Source: Siphonodentalium dalli
Lineage: Eukaryota > Mollusca > Scaphopoda > Gadilida > Siphonodentaliidae
Assembly (NCBI GenBank): GCA_032622095.1
Contig: CP136068.1
Coordinates: 8,101,314 to 8,165,313, forward strand
Direction: 5' to 3'
Length of the DNA stretch: 64,000 bases
The notes beneath the pieces are model-generated. The model worked only from the letters and a program-made list of their open reading frames with translations. It ran no database searches and was not told where the DNA came from. Positions 50,845 to 63,719 of the stretch are shown here, piece by piece. A program made the position numbers and the translations under genes. The first letter of the stretch is position 1. Every line of letters starts with the position of its first letter.

Positions 50845-51889
50845 TATTGATATAAATCACTTCACTAATTAATATAATTTATGTCCAAATGTAGTTATAC
50901 AATGAAATGACATCAGGAAATAAAAATTATTCCTTCGATAATTCACTTCTTGATTTTGCAATGTGTGAGACCAAGTTTACCAAATTTAAATTGCGGAGTC
51001 TACACAATCAATTTTGTTTAATTTAATGTTTCAGTTGTTTAGTAATCCTATCTAAAATGAATTATGTTCACGTCACATTATTTAACAATAATCTAAGTAC
51101 TAAATGAAATAGTTTGAAGTTTACTGCTTTGTTGGTGGCGTACGTTAAAACGTTGTTCAATGAACTGACAACCATTCTTTATTTTGATTCTGAATATAGC
51201 GTCTTGCCGTAAGTGATCAGAATTGCAATGGTACTCACTTTACAAAAATACAAGTACAAGGAAATTGAAGTTTGTCTCTAAATTATTAACATTTAATGTC
51301 GCTACGAACAACAAACATCAGATAGTCAGCTCCTATAGGTATATACAGTGAAGTAATTCAGGGGAGGGCGCCCTCCAACTGATTTTGGACCTAGATGGAA
51401 AGAAGTACTGAATACACACTGGACCCTGATTGATTAATTTGGATATGTTATGTTTATGGATAAAACATGAAGGAAATCATTCCTGCTTGAATTTCAAATA
51501 TCAGAAAAAAAGACATTGGCTTCTGGCCAATGTTGTGCTTCCATGTTTGAACTGTTCAGTGTACAATTTCAATAGTTTTTCACTGCGATCCTGACGCTAC
51601 TTTCAAAAACACGAAATTTAAATATAAAAGTTTTTTCTCAAAAAGTTTGCACAGATGACAGTCTTTCATATTACATATGCCTTCCCCACTTATGGTATAT
51701 ATTGCCATCAGTAGGCTATTAAACGTTAGTATGGAGGCCTATGGAAAATAACTACTTCACTGTAACCTATAGTTAAAAGCCACGGCTCGTATTATTACAT
51801 GTTGTTCTGCGCTTTGGTTTTTCGGAGCGATATTTATCTTAGAGAAATATTGTTTTGATAGAATATGAACATTTTAATATTGATGTTGC
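50845..51889. other. gene-free stretch before the LINE tail
   Basis: No coding frame seen. It may include upstream parts of the retrotransposon, too decayed to read. Confidence 0.4.
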
Positions 51890-51916
51890 TTGAATGAAAC
51901 TGTATGTGCTGGTCAA

Positions 51917-52354
51917 GTTCACCCTGTAATGTCTGTGACCGGAGATCCACCAAGAGCAGTACGGAGGTTGTCAATAAAACTGAGCCTATTATTTAATACC
52001 CACTCTCCTGAGGCTAATAGGCAACGATGGAACAACAACAACTCCAGTGGTATATGTAAATTGTTTAGCAAGGAACCAGAAAGTTTAGAACACTTTATCC
52101 TAAAATGTGACAAATTGGGGCAGTGTCGAAATGCAGCACTTTCAAACATCATGTCTGCATATCATACTTTATTTGGTGTACTATTTACAACCTTGAATGA
52201 TGATGCACAGATGCAAGCAATTCTTGGTATATGGAAGCAAGTGCAGTGCTCAGATGCGGACGTAAGAAAGGAGGACATTGTCAAGCTGCAATCACTAACG
52301 GACATATTATGTTATACCCTACACACACAAAGGATACAACTTCTAAATTCATAA
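51917..52354 (+). pseudogene. 3' tail of a non-LTR retrotransposon polyprotein
   Basis: The frame contains a segment typical of the C-terminus of LINE reverse-transcriptase polyproteins: a basic stretch PRAVRRLSIKLSLLF, then a degenerate zinc-knuckle (zf-RVT-like) GICKLFSKEPESLEHFILKC. The second cysteine of the expected CxxC is Phe here. About 70 acidic/helical residues follow to a stop at 52352-52354. The palm and endonuclease parts are absent upstream, so the copy is 5'-truncated, as usual for LINEs. A TTG at 51890 opens the frame but is not a real start. The exact clade is not determined. Confidence 0.7.
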
Positions 52355-52359
52355 TATTA

Positions 52360-55300
52360 TGTTCGATCTTCAAGCTCTTAACTGAATGACTTTCATACTT
52401 TTATATTTGTGGATGCGATACTTGGGTCCATCAGAGAAGATTTTATGGTTGTGTTTATTTAACATTTAATGTTTAACTGTGTACACACTTTTGTATAGTG
52501 TGGTTGCTCTACGAGCAGAATATAGACACGTATTTTCCTAGCAACCTACGTCATAGTATATTGATGTCTCATCGCATGTTTCGTGACAACACATCTGATG
52601 CAGTTACTCAGCTTCTTCGATTCTGTTAAGACTCTTTCAGTACATCCGTAGTATCATGAATGTTCAATGTTACAATTGTTCCGACACCAATTGAGAATTC
52701 GTTTTGTTATGTACGATGATCAATAATATGATTACAAAGAAGCACACGCGTTTGTGAGTGATGCAAGAAGCTATCGAAGGGAGACCATAAAAAATGTGTG
52801 TATGGTGCTTATTGTGAACAATTTCGTTTTGTTGTATCAATTTACTCTTGGTGATAGTAAGTAAATAGATATATCGACGTGGGATAACCCATTAACTGCA
52901 AACGCTATTCACATTAAATGTTCTAGTTTAAGGCACAAGACAGTTGAGTATGGGGTCGTCTCTCCAATCATAATCATGTGTTGTAGATGTAGAGATCCAG
53001 GGGGCTGGGATCACCGAAAAATACAGGGGTAAACCTGTCTTCGGTAACATGGACAAAGGCGTATATTAATTATAGGTACACATTCAAAAGTCAAATAAAT
53101 AACAGGAGCATAACAGAAGTATGCTTGGTGTTTTGAAATTTAGGAAATGAGAGCATATTATATGACAAGCGTATGTGAACCAGTATCGTAGAATCATGCA
53201 CCATCATAATTCAGATGTAAAGTTTAAAAAGCTACAGTAACATGAATGCCCTATACCGGCAGTTTCGGATAAAGATGGGAACGTGGTACATAGTTGGGTT
53301 TTACCAATTTTGAAATTCAGAACCTATGCGTGGCCGTGAGGTATCGAAAGAGTTAATTTTGAAATTTATAGTTATGTACATGAGTATGCAGATGTATATA
53401 TGTAAGCATACATGTAGGCCTGTAGTAAGAGATATAAAATATAATTGGAATCGTCGTCAGTTCTGTGCCCGGTGATGTACCGTTTAATCAATGAACCACC
53501 GCTTTTAGGCACTTTTATTTCTACAACGGACGTCGGGCTGTTAATTATTTATGTCGGACCCGCAACAAACCAACAGTTGAGTGTGGGGTCGTATCACACA
53601 TAGCAATCTTAGCATGCAGCAGAATAGGATCACTATTATTTCAGTACGATCGTACATTAAACACGACAAATTTTGAACATAAACGATCGATAGCCCAATA
53701 GTAAACAAATAATTCAAATAAGATTTGGTCAAACTAGAGTACGCATGATTATCATTACTGCACTTTCGTCTTATTTTTCCAAAGCATTTAACTGAATAAT
53801 TTATGGGATATACTCTGCAATTGGTTTCAAGTATGTTTGCTCCATACACTAGGTTATTACTGATGCATTAGTTTTAAAAAGAAACGGCATGCAACAATTT
53901 CATTGCACACCGTCCCTACCAATAAAAGACTACAGTCACCCGGTGCAGAAACATATCCATTGTTGTAAATCTAGCCAAGGATCAGTGCTACAATTTGTCT
54001 ATACTTTTGAATTATATGTATAGATATATGCAATTCAATGTATCATAACCAGATGCTGTTTCCTTTCAAATATATTGATATTGTGGGAAAGTGAATTGAT
54101 ATTAATACAACTGTCACCACAAGAACGCATATGCCCCATATAAGAAAGCACGTTCCCCATGTTGTATTGTCTATTGGATGTACGACAGTCCGCATTGTTT
54201 CGTATTGTAAAATTGCAACTGTATAATTTGCATATGACCGACCCCGGAGTTAGTAGGTTACATAAGCCCGCAATAGTCTTAATGTATTGGCTGTGTTTGA
54301 TATGTTAGTTGTTGCAACAATGTGTTTGTGTTGTTGTTCCAAAAGCATGATTACATTTATTGTAATGGGTTAAACTATATGCTATCCATAAGTGACTTAA
54401 AAGAAATGGTCTCCCTTCACGTCAAGTTAAATTTAACAAGTCAATACAATTTACCACGCGGATTGACCTAAAACATATATAAAGATATACATCCATACTA
54501 AGTATAATATATACGTATAATAGCACTAACATATATCTGACTCATTTTCTGAAAAGTTAAACAATTGTACTCAACGATATTTAAAATACATTTTACATCC
54601 AATTGTGCAGACAAATACATCTTAATATGTTTCCGTTTCCAACCACTTACTCGCGTGACAAAGGCAATCAAACAGTACCTGCTATAGAAGTTGTACAGTT
54701 GTGCAGCCGTATAACTATAAAGTGTTCATTTTCACTCGATTCCGTCGTTATTTAACTTTTCGGTGAAGTTTTCGTCGATACGACGAACATATTGATATTC
54801 AAACTGCATGATTGGCTCGAATATAGCCCCCATGTATACTGTTATCAATACTGCGGTCGGATCTAAACTGCTCGTAATTATCAGATGTTTCAGAATAAAT
54901 GCTGTACATGAACTAAACGTTCAGTGACCCCAGTCAAATGTAGCTTATTGGAAAATATTGTATACACAGTTTTATTTATCCAAGAACTGATCGGAAATGG
55001 AAATATTACTAGTTTAGGATATCAAACTATGTTATTTAACATATATGTGTAAACATTTAGTTGAATATGTGTGTCTCATATCACTTTTGGAGATTATTAC
55101 TGCCATTAAAATGAGTGTCGGTTGATACCAGGGTTAATGGTCCACACTGATATGAAAGCATGACACTCATGCCAGTCACTGTGAATTCAGTAATTCCGTG
55201 TGAGTGAGCAGTTAAAGATGTATTCAGGGTTCGAATCAGTCGAACATCGCTGTTACGTCATACGTGTAACAACAAACATACTAGACGTCATCGACAGGTA

Positions 55301-56750
55301 TCGTTAATTTCCGAATAGGTACAACCAACCCTCCAAATCTTTAAACATATACCAAACCACGTGCATGCAGAACTTTCAACATACTTTGGATACTATGCAT
55401 GCAGGTAAACTGCCTTGTGTTGTAATAAAAATCTCGAGAGAATAAATGATAACTAACGGCGGATAGATTATAAATGTCCGTAAGTTAAACATCACTAAAA
55501 TATGAGCTAAGTGGGAACCTTGAATACATCTCCGATACATGGTAATGCGTATAAATACATACTTTCAAATAACAAACTACATTTGAATATAAAACATGGT
55601 TCACAACATACGAACTGTATTAATATAACACATAATATAACATCATTTATAACATTACAAGGGTATGAACTTATTATTTCGCCATTACATCGTATGTTGT
55701 GTACATACATGTATAAGTCTTGTACGATTCCGCTTGTTGACAAAACGGAAAATTCTAGGCGAGTTTCATCAATTTAATTTGACAGAAACACGAAGTTCAT
55801 ATTCCATGTATCTATTCATTATTGTGCAAACTAGTGTGTTATCACGGCGGATTTCGAGAATCAGCTTCATGATTTATGTTGACCGTTTAACAGATGTTTC
55901 AAATTACACTAAGATAACAATTAAGAATATATAGATGTGATGTGGACAGTGAAATGCGATTATGTCTATCTATTATATTCTCTGTTCAATAGAAATTATT
56001 AGATATGCCAATAGAATATAATAAATGAGAAAAAACTGGTTTATTATATAATGCATCAACGTTTCACGTCAACATATCACTCCCTACCCCAGAAAACCGA
56101 ACGTATTATTCCACTCTCGATATGTTATCCTACTCTCATCCCAACATCATGACGTCATGTGTTGCGTCAGTACGTGTTATTTTAACAGAAAAGGCTGGTG
56201 CTGGTGTAGCTTTAAGAGCGTGCGTGCTTGTTCGGTCTAACCATGAGTTTCATTGTGGTCTGGGTCGTAACAAACTGGTATATAAAATATAATAAACACA
56301 ACAGTTAACTTTTCTGAGTATCGTAAGGTTTCTCTCCTCTCATCCGGTGCGACGATTATTTTCACATAGCTAACGCCTCGCAAACATGATCATCCTCAAC
56401 TAATAGGAGGAGGAAAACCAGACGCTACTCAGTACAGTTAACTGTTGTCTATTTATTCGATCGAATATTACATCAAACACAATATAGAAACATCGACGAA
56501 TAGTCATCAGATCTGAGTCTGACACACCACGTTGACTCTATCGTTCACGTATTTAACCCTCATGAATCAACTTACATGGTCACTGGGCCAAACTTGAGGG
56601 CATGCATTCGGGTTTGTATTCTGGATCGTTCGCGAGCTGTAGGTAATCAGGACCGAACACCGAAAACAGGATATTGACGATTCGCGCACCGATAACTGAC
56701 TGGGAAACACCGCTTTTTTCGTTCGCGAATAGTCCATAGATACATGCAGA
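52360..56750. other. intergenic stretch, no gene seen
   Basis: Only short frames. A 20-bp word CAGTTGAGTATGGGGTCGTC at 52940 has a near copy (CAGTTGAGTGTGGGGTCGTA) at about 53573; otherwise unique. Confidence 0.5.
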
Positions 56751-56751
56751 G

Positions 56752-56884
56752 CCTCACAGTTTGGGGACGGGGTAACGATTATCGATGGTTTCGCGTAAGG
56801 ATACCCTAAGAGCTGAAATTCGCGGGGTATTATTACTCGAAACGATCGCGTTGATAATCGTTACCCCGTCCCAAGCGTGTGAGG
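56752..56884. mobile_element. ~133-bp TIR element
   Basis: CCTCACAGTTTGGGGACGGG then GTAACGATTATC at the left; the right end reverse-complements to CCTCACACGCTTGGGACGGG then GTAACGATTATC. The interior is partly paired. Confidence 0.85.
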
Positions 56885-56889
56885 ACATT

Positions 56890-58262
56890 TTCGTTACGTC
56901 GCCCGTGGGAACGTCATGACGTTGCGTTCCACAATTTCCACAACAACACGTCAGGGTCGCTGTAGGGCTTTCTGTCGAAACTTACTACACAGTTGAAAGC
57001 CATTACATATAGTGAGAAGCAATTGGTATGTAACAAATTCGATTACCTCCCCAGTGACGTAAGATCATAATAGAACATGCTTAGCAAGTTAAATAATGCT
57101 CCAGACCAATTGTTATGATACCTAAATTACTTTGTTTCTGAATTCTAGTTCATAAAATGGCATGTTGGGAACAAGAAGTTATGCAAGAAAGACGTTATTT
57201 TGTTTGCTATGGAATGTTATATACATTTGAAATAAACATTGCTGTTGTAACATGAGGTTTGGAACCCTGAATGTATCTTGAAATTACAAACAATAAGTTG
57301 CTTGGAGTCCTTGTAATTTATAAGCTTGTCATTCGGTCTTATGGTCATAATGTTATATATCCACCGCTGTCATATATTGTATAATATGCGAACCTGGAAT
57401 ATGATTAATATTCAATACCATAACAGCACAAAATGCATGTAAAATATTTCATTCACATGGGTCTAGTATGGCTTCGGACAGGTTGGATCATTCCGTCACA
57501 TAGTGTGCTCTATCTGGAGGGAAGAACTGTATGTTGGTATAACAATATACATCATTATCACTTGCCCGTAAGTGCACGTCGCAGGGGCCAGTATCAATAA
57601 GTTTGTGAATGGAGATTTTTTAAGTCAACAGGTACATTTGCATTGATCCATGGTGAACAATCAGCCAATCAGCTGACAGTTACTGAGCTGGAGACAGTTA
57701 CTAAGCTGGTGGCAGTTAGTGACGGTTCAGCTGCAGTAACTGTTGTTGAACATTTTAACAGTTAGCTATATATAATGAACTACCATTCGACATGTCTGCC
57801 TGAGTTATGGAGACATACATGTATATAAACGTTGTTCTTATTTCATTACCGGTAGTTTTATCCAGTAACGAAAGTTCGCATTCTGAAACCGTTATTATGT
57901 ATACAAAACTGATGTGTCAGCACACATCGCCAATCGCCTAGTAAGTTCAAATAATTTAGTCATGAATGGACTAATTGGAGTGCAATCGGTAATTCAACTG
58001 TTTGCATAATACGGGGTTTCATGCGAAATTTCATTATTGGTCATTAACCATGACAATAAGAACAAAGTATACATTTGTTGTCACGTACTTGTTGATGATA
58101 GTTGCTTCACATATTGCCTTACTGGTATTCAAATTAGCGAATATTAGTACTTTGCGAATTTAAATACGAGTAAGGTATTATATTATAAAATATCAACCCA
58201 TTTCGAATGGCTTGAATCACTTTTTGCACATTTGTTTTTGCAGTGTGTCGCTCCTTGTCGAT
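56890..58262. other. downstream flank of the lectin gene
   Basis: Contains a 3-copy ~20-bp minisatellite at 57668-57735 (CAGTTACTGAGCTGG types). At about 57855-58070 there is a diverged relative of the repeat following 39715. No gene seen; the polyadenylation site of the lectin gene must lie here. Confidence 0.5.
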
Positions 58263-58498
58263 TTAGTTGAGATCAATCTGACATATGTAAGAGTATGAGT
58301 CGCCAGTGCATGCATTGTCACACATGTTCCATGGCGAATAATTCCACAGCTCGACACACTCATCTGGCTGAGTGCCTGAATTCGGGTTGCCTCGCTTGCC
58401 TGGGTACCAGTTTGTCAAGGGAAGTGGTTGCCTCTGATCCCATGTTTGCCAAGAAGTTCCATTCGAGATCCCGTCCACCCAAATTCCTGGTCCCACAT
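58263..58498 (-). CDS. C-type lectin gene, last exon (second half of CTLD)
   Basis: The acceptor TATTTTTTCAG lies at 58499-58509. The exon opens with two bases completing a codon, then 77 codons and TAA at 58263-58265. Residues follow the C-terminal half of a C-type lectin domain: GIWVDGISNG, TSWQTWD, LTNWYPG, QPDECVELW, WNMCDNAC and SYICQ. The expected EPN/QPD position reads GNPNSG and the WND position is WNM, so calcium-dependent sugar binding by the canonical site is doubtful. There is one extra Cys (NMC). The exon joins 60600-60776 in phase 1, giving an Asn codon at the junction (LLPG-N-VGPG). Confidence 0.88.
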
Positions 58499-58904
58499 CT
58501 GAAAAAATAGATTTAGTTCTATTAAAACAGTATTTTATTCCAGGAATTTCGTGATATACCATAACGAACAAAAGCGAAACCAGAACAGCTCGTGGATCAG
58601 GCTGTTCTCGAGAAAATACGCACAATATTTGTATGATTGCGTGACATAAGTTCTTATTGGCATTATTTGAAAACATGACATTATATATGGGGCTAAACGC
58701 TGGTTGACAAAACAGCCCTATATCAGTATATGGGACTACATAGCTATGAAATAGCTCCGTATTGTGCTTATTTGCACGAGAACAGTCTTGGGCATAACAC
58801 AAATAATTCAACTCACGACCAGATGTACGTTTTGTATAACAGTTGTGGCCCGCACCATCCAACGGAATAACGGGTATAAGTCCACTAATTCCATATAATC
58901 AAAT

Positions 58905-59035
58905 ACGTCCAGTGTGAACACATGTGACTGTAGGTCAAATATGAACATATTTGCACAAGGATATGTATTCGACGGCACAACATATTCTCATGCAAATATG
59001 TTCATATTGGACCTACATATTCACATTGTTTCAAT
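58905..59035. mobile_element. ~130-bp foldback element in lectin intron
   Basis: GTAGGTCAAATATGAACATA and TTTGCA pair with TGCAAATATGTTCATATTGG and ACCTAC; outer TGTGAACACATGTGAC pairs with TATTCACATTG. It sits inside the 2.1-kb intron between the two CTLD exons. Confidence 0.85.
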
Positions 59036-60599
59036 TGGTCTTTTCTGGACATGTAATAAGCCCATGGTGAACTTTTACCTGCTCCATTTTATGGCTCGGG
59101 CCACATTGAAAACATTATAAAGAACGCATATCTGCTAATTCAATATTAAATATAATAATGCTCATATGGGCATATTTGATTTGTTAAAGTGATGTGAAAC
59201 ACTCTGGTATGGTCATCAAATAGAAATAGAGAATAATCTTGCTCAAAGTAGTTATTTTTTACAAATATTATATCCCAATTGACTACACACACAGTCATTC
59301 TTATATATTAATTCAATGCATTGACTCTCGGTGACGAAATCGTTTTCGTCAGTTTATCGCCGATAGATGCGTCCCGAATCGAGAAGTAAATATTTACAAA
59401 TGAGCGTAGTTCAGAAGATGTTTTCTATGGAGCCGTAAGGTCGATTCGCTTGATATTTTAGTAGAATGTTAGTAGAATGCTACATTCCTCCAGTTGGCAT
59501 AGCACCTGTATACTAACTTATCAGTTTTACGCACACGATCAAGTCCATAATATGTCTTTAACAATAAGTTCAATATGAACTTATGTACAGGCTGGATGTC
59601 AAGCATAGCGGTGAATACCCATCGTTTCATTGAATCAATCTTGCCATCCCACACCACAGCGGCCGGTATCAAATTCCCATGTTTTGCTGATATGATACTA
59701 ACCTTTCAGATAATAAGTTATACAAACGACAATTTTCATCCAATATATATATGACTCCTTTGAACTTTTCTAATGGTCGGAAGCTTATTTTTCACGAAAA
59801 CCCAGCCAGATGAATACTATACAATTGTAATGTAAATGTTTATAACTGGGTGGGGTAATCAACAGTATTAACGAGGAAGTGAAGACAAGAAGATACATAA
59901 TAATCTATAGTGTAGGGAATGTAGCCGTTAGCGTGATAGGCACATTCGTTTGTCTTTCGGTTCACCTTAATGAGTGAACGTTAGCCAAAATACCTGCACA
60001 ATTTACCAAGTGCTGTTGCTTATTCGATAGTAAGCATAATGAAATCAGCTCAAATATATTGACCGGTGTCAATTGCAACACACTAAAAAGTGTATAAAGG
60101 CCGGCTCCAAGTAAGCGGGATGTTATGTTGCGTTTTCTCCTTTGTTTCTAAATATAATAAGAATGAAATTTTGAAAGAATGTCCGTGTTGGTATATGGAA
60201 CACATATATTTTGAAGTTTAAAATCACACGTTTGTTGATAATATTCAAATGTTTTTATTTTCTGAGTGCAAGCGGCCATTTCCAATTAAAATGTGTAAAC
60301 GGGAGTGATTATCTCCTTTGTTTTATCAATGGAATTAATGAAATTTGGAATTTATGTCAGTTTTGGGACTTAATTATTGACATGAATTAATAACACAGGT
60401 TCGTCAAACAACTGTGACTTGCGAGTGAAGAAATTCAGTTGAGTGATTGATTATAAAATGACTAATATGCCTTAGTAAAACCAGCTGAATAACCCGTCAG
60501 TGATTTTTGCGGGCATCATCTGGATTACAAATGGTACAAATAATTTAATCAAACTCACTGTGCGTTTTTTAATATTTGTTAATATTTTTAAAAACTCAC

Positions 60600-60776
60600 T
60601 GCCTGGTAATAATGAAACAACTTCATCAAAATCTGCTTGCGATGTGAGGAGAACAAAATGTCCTCCGGGGCCGATATTCTGACAATCTTGCTGTGCCGGT
60701 CCATGATGCCTTTGTTCGCTAACATATCTCAGACAAGATCTGCCGTTTATTGATTTTGTGAACGTTACATGGCATT
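60600..60776 (-). CDS. C-type lectin gene, first CTLD exon
   Basis: The acceptor ATTATTTCAG ends at 60777, and the donor after GGCA is GTGAGT (60594-60599). The exon is 177 bp with two leading bases, 58 codons and one trailing base, so phase 1 at both ends. The frame reads CHVTFTKSINGRSCLRYVSE, then QQDCQNIGPGGHFVLLTSQ, then DFDEVVSLLPG. This is the N-terminal half of a long-form CTLD: the initial C-C pair, the first core cysteine in QQDC, and the GGHxxxLTS strand/loop. Splicing to 58498 restores a whole domain of about 137 residues. Upstream, the trailing G of a Thr-rich exon would make GAA, giving a Pro-Glu-Cys join. Confidence 0.87.
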
Positions 60777-60819
60777 CTGAAATAATATATATGCACTATA
60801 TTTATCTTAAAAGTAGCTT

Positions 60820-62284
60820 TCGGCCCATCAAATACGTGCAAAAACGACGAGGGTGTTTCCGATTCCGTATCACGGATGGCAATAAGACGAATCGTGGATG
60901 AACTGTTATTATTTTCAGTTTGAAAACGAATCATAAATGTCGTTCCGTTTCAAAGTGAAACACTGTTGCGTAATCACCTAGATGAAACTATGTACCATAT
61001 TTTGACCACTCTGTAATGAGTCACGTGGTTACAGGCTTTTTCTTTTGAATATCACACGAAGACCACGGGAGTGAAATATAATAGATGACACTTAGCATGT
61101 TGAGATATATGACTTAATCAGGTAAGTTAACTTCTATATTTTGACTATATTGTTCGTTTCTTATTCATGTTGCATTGCATTGTTATTTAAACAGCCAACG
61201 ACGCGCGGCATGCCGCCATCAATAGTATAATGGCGCTGTCGCGACCCATTCTAATTCAGTTATAACATAACACCGACTCTTTGTTGTACAACCTCGCTTT
61301 ACCAACACGATACTTAAACCATCGCAGTGGAACATCACGGTAAATTTCAGAATGCATGCATTCCCATTTGAGAATGACTACCGGGATTCCACACGATAAG
61401 GGTGCGAGCAAGCTGTGTTTCTGCTAATTGTGATATCATATATAGGCATACCAATCATATATGTGGTGTATACAACTAGAGAAAAGTAACCGTTGTAGAA
61501 CTGCTATGATCCGAGTTACCACTACATGTTATACCAGTATAGTTACGTGTTCGTGTTATTTGAGCGTCCATGTCATAAATGGGTGACTAAGAATCTATTC
61601 AATGTTGTGTCTATATAGCGGAGCCGACAGCCGCGTCATTGTCAGTACAAGATTCGAATTGGGTCCCATTAATACCAATTAGAAAACGTTGTAAAGTCGT
61701 TATCAAAAATATGTAATTTTTCTACAAAAAAACGTGTTTGGGGAGAGGTAGCTAAAATCCAGTATCTCACAAACCGTTCAAAATTGTTGTTAACTTCTTT
61801 CTACCTGTGTTTGTCAGATAACTGTTACACTATATGGATTTAATATGTTAGTATTGTTGCAATATATGTGTAGATTATAATGTTTGAAACAAACATTTTT
61901 GTGAAAAAGAGCGATTTTTCAGCAAAAAATAAATGTTTCGGCTCCAAATGGCAGGAAAATCAAAATTAACCAACACTCTTGGCATATTAAGTAGAGACAA
62001 TATATGATATAGTAATTTGAACACCAACAGTGTTGGGCAATAAGTTAGGACATAGCCGCAGGGCTCGCTTTACCAAAATCGTTAATTTCTGGAAAAAGTT
62101 ACTGATGGGTATCTTTCATCGTCGACTTGACAATAGCCACACCAATTCCGTTATTTTTCACTATCAGTTTATATTTCTCCTTCAAAACAATTTTGTTTCA
62201 ACTCGTTCTAACGTGGGTAGCTGTACCCGACCACTTTTGGCATTTGGCCGCTGCGCTATATCGTTATACCACACAATTTAGACT
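60820..62284. other. intron of the lectin gene
   Basis: Lies between the CTLD exon and the Thr-rich exon. A minus-strand frame at 60815-60934 (SSFLHVFDGPKA) faintly recalls a CUB strand, but no splice site in phase was found, so it is not called. Confidence 0.5.
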
Positions 62285-62390
62285 CTGCGTATGATGGATA
62301 TGATGATATATAAGTCTGGTGGAAATCAGCGACGACATAATGATATCGAGTTTGTTGCCCCCTCATTGGTCTGCGTAGATAACGATTTTG
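62285..62390 (+). repeat. single dispersed copy of the 35-36 kb array unit
   Basis: GTCTGGTGGAAATCAGCGACGA, then TATCGAGTTTGTTGCCCCCTC match the order of motifs in the 35060-36370 array (ATTTGGTGGAAATCGGCG, then TATCAGTTTTGTGCCC). Confidence 0.6.
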
Positions 62391-63021
62391 TCCCCACAAC
62401 AATAGCCACATATCTCCTTAAATTAAGTTTATTTAATATGTTCACCGATTAATTCACACCAATAACAATAGTTCAGAAGCCGACCAAAGGATCCGGCATC
62501 AGGTGACGTCAAACTCGGCGTTCGAGATCAATGTCACGATTGGCGGAAACTGCTGGGTCAATCGTTATTCATATACCCCCGAAATTTCGCGTGCGTGCTC
62601 ATATACCTCCGATGTTACGCACATGTTCTCTTATACCCCGCTGTCAATGGTGACGGGGACATGGTGATTTAAACATGAAGTTGTGGCCAATCAGATTGCT
62701 AGTTACAATCGGACGTGGAGACAAATGTTCAACTTCGCCAGCGCAGGGGGAGCTTCTAATCTGCTCTAACCTGTTGGCATGAGTGGCAGGTTTTTTTTAG
62801 GATGGCCCGGCCAAACATTCTGAACGCTCTCCATTAATCACTATACATATTCCCCACTGACGTCCGATTACACTCGCATGTTCGTCCCATGCTACACGTT
62901 CGCCAGGCTGACACATTTATTTATGTGAATGTTGTGTTGGTGATATATTGTGTTCTTACTTAAGTGCCCCTTATGTTGTGAACGCTCTATAAGCGTTATT
63001 AATAATGCCACTGGCATCTAC

Positions 63022-63159
63022 CTGGAGTTGTTGTGGTTGATACAGCTGTTGTTGTCGTTGTTGGAGCCGTGGTGGTTGTTGTCACGGCTGTTGTTGGTGT
63101 GGTCGTGGTTGTTGTTGTTGTGGTGGTCGTCGGCGTCGTTGCTGTCGTTGTTGTAGAAC
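63022..63159 (-). CDS. lectin gene, Thr-rich linker exon 2
   Basis: The acceptor TATATCTTTCAG ends at 63160 and the donor is CTCCAG then GTAGATG (63021 downward). It is 138 bp, phase 1-1. After two completing bases the frame reads STTTTATTPTTTTTT and so on, almost only Thr with some Pro, Ala, Val and Ser, ending in TTTTP. Such segments are usually heavily O-glycosylated, extended stalks. It can be skipped or repeated without changing frame. Its sister exon is at 63720-63800; next downstream is the CTLD. Confidence 0.82.
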
Positions 63160-63440
63160 CTGAAAGATATATGTGTCGCTGTCAATGGTGACGGGTATGT
63201 GGTGATTTAAATGTGGCGTTGTAGCCAATCAGACTGCTAGTTACAATTGGATGTGGGGACAAATGCATATATGGTATGACGCTAATGTCGATAGCAGTGA
63301 TACCGCTGTTCACTGTGCAACTTCGCCAGCGAAGAAGGAGCTTCTAATCTGCTGTAACCTGCTGGTAGGGATTTAGGTTTGCTTGGCCAAACATTCTGAA
63401 CGCTCTCCATTAATTACGATACATATTCCCCACTGACGTC

Positions 63441-63468
63441 CGATTATTATTATTATTATTATATATTC
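63441..63468. repeat. (ATT)n microsatellite
   Basis: Forms the tail of the insertion at 63446-63571. Confidence 0.9.
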
Positions 63469-63571
63469 ATTTAAGAAACGCATTCTACAGCAATTAGTTA
63501 CAATGCGCATTTACATACACAAATATACACAAACAAGATAACATCACGCATATGTACACATACAAAGCAAT
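63446..63571 (-). mobile_element. short retroposon-like insertion with (AAT)n tail
   Basis: Unit 1 of the tandem duplication reads GACGTCCGATTACACTCGCA without interruption; unit 2 has about 125 bp inserted between CGATT and ACTCACATG. Read on the minus strand the insert ends in GCATTGTAACTAATTGCTGT, AATGCGTTTCTTAAATGAAT, then a run of AAT triplets, the look of a SINE or LINE 3' tail. The duplicate acts as an empty site. Confidence 0.7.
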
Positions 63572-63719
63572 ACTCACATGTTCGTGCTATGCTACACATT
63601 CGTCAGACTAACACATTGATTTATGTTAACGTTGTGTTTTTGGTGAATTGTGTTCTTACATAAGTACCCTTATGTGTGAGTGCTATATAAGCGTTATTAA
63701 TGATGCCACTATCATCTAC

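Noticed and set aside
60815-60934. CUB-like strand SSFLHVFDGPKA upstream of the CTLD exon
   Set aside because: Only a few residues resemble CUB, a stop precedes it, and no donor or acceptor fits the phase of the next exon; the only usable intron would be about 20-59 bp with wrong phase.
62950-63156. Leu/Trp-rich plus-strand frame
   Set aside because: It is the complement of the Thr-rich linker exon, whose splice sites and phase support the minus strand.
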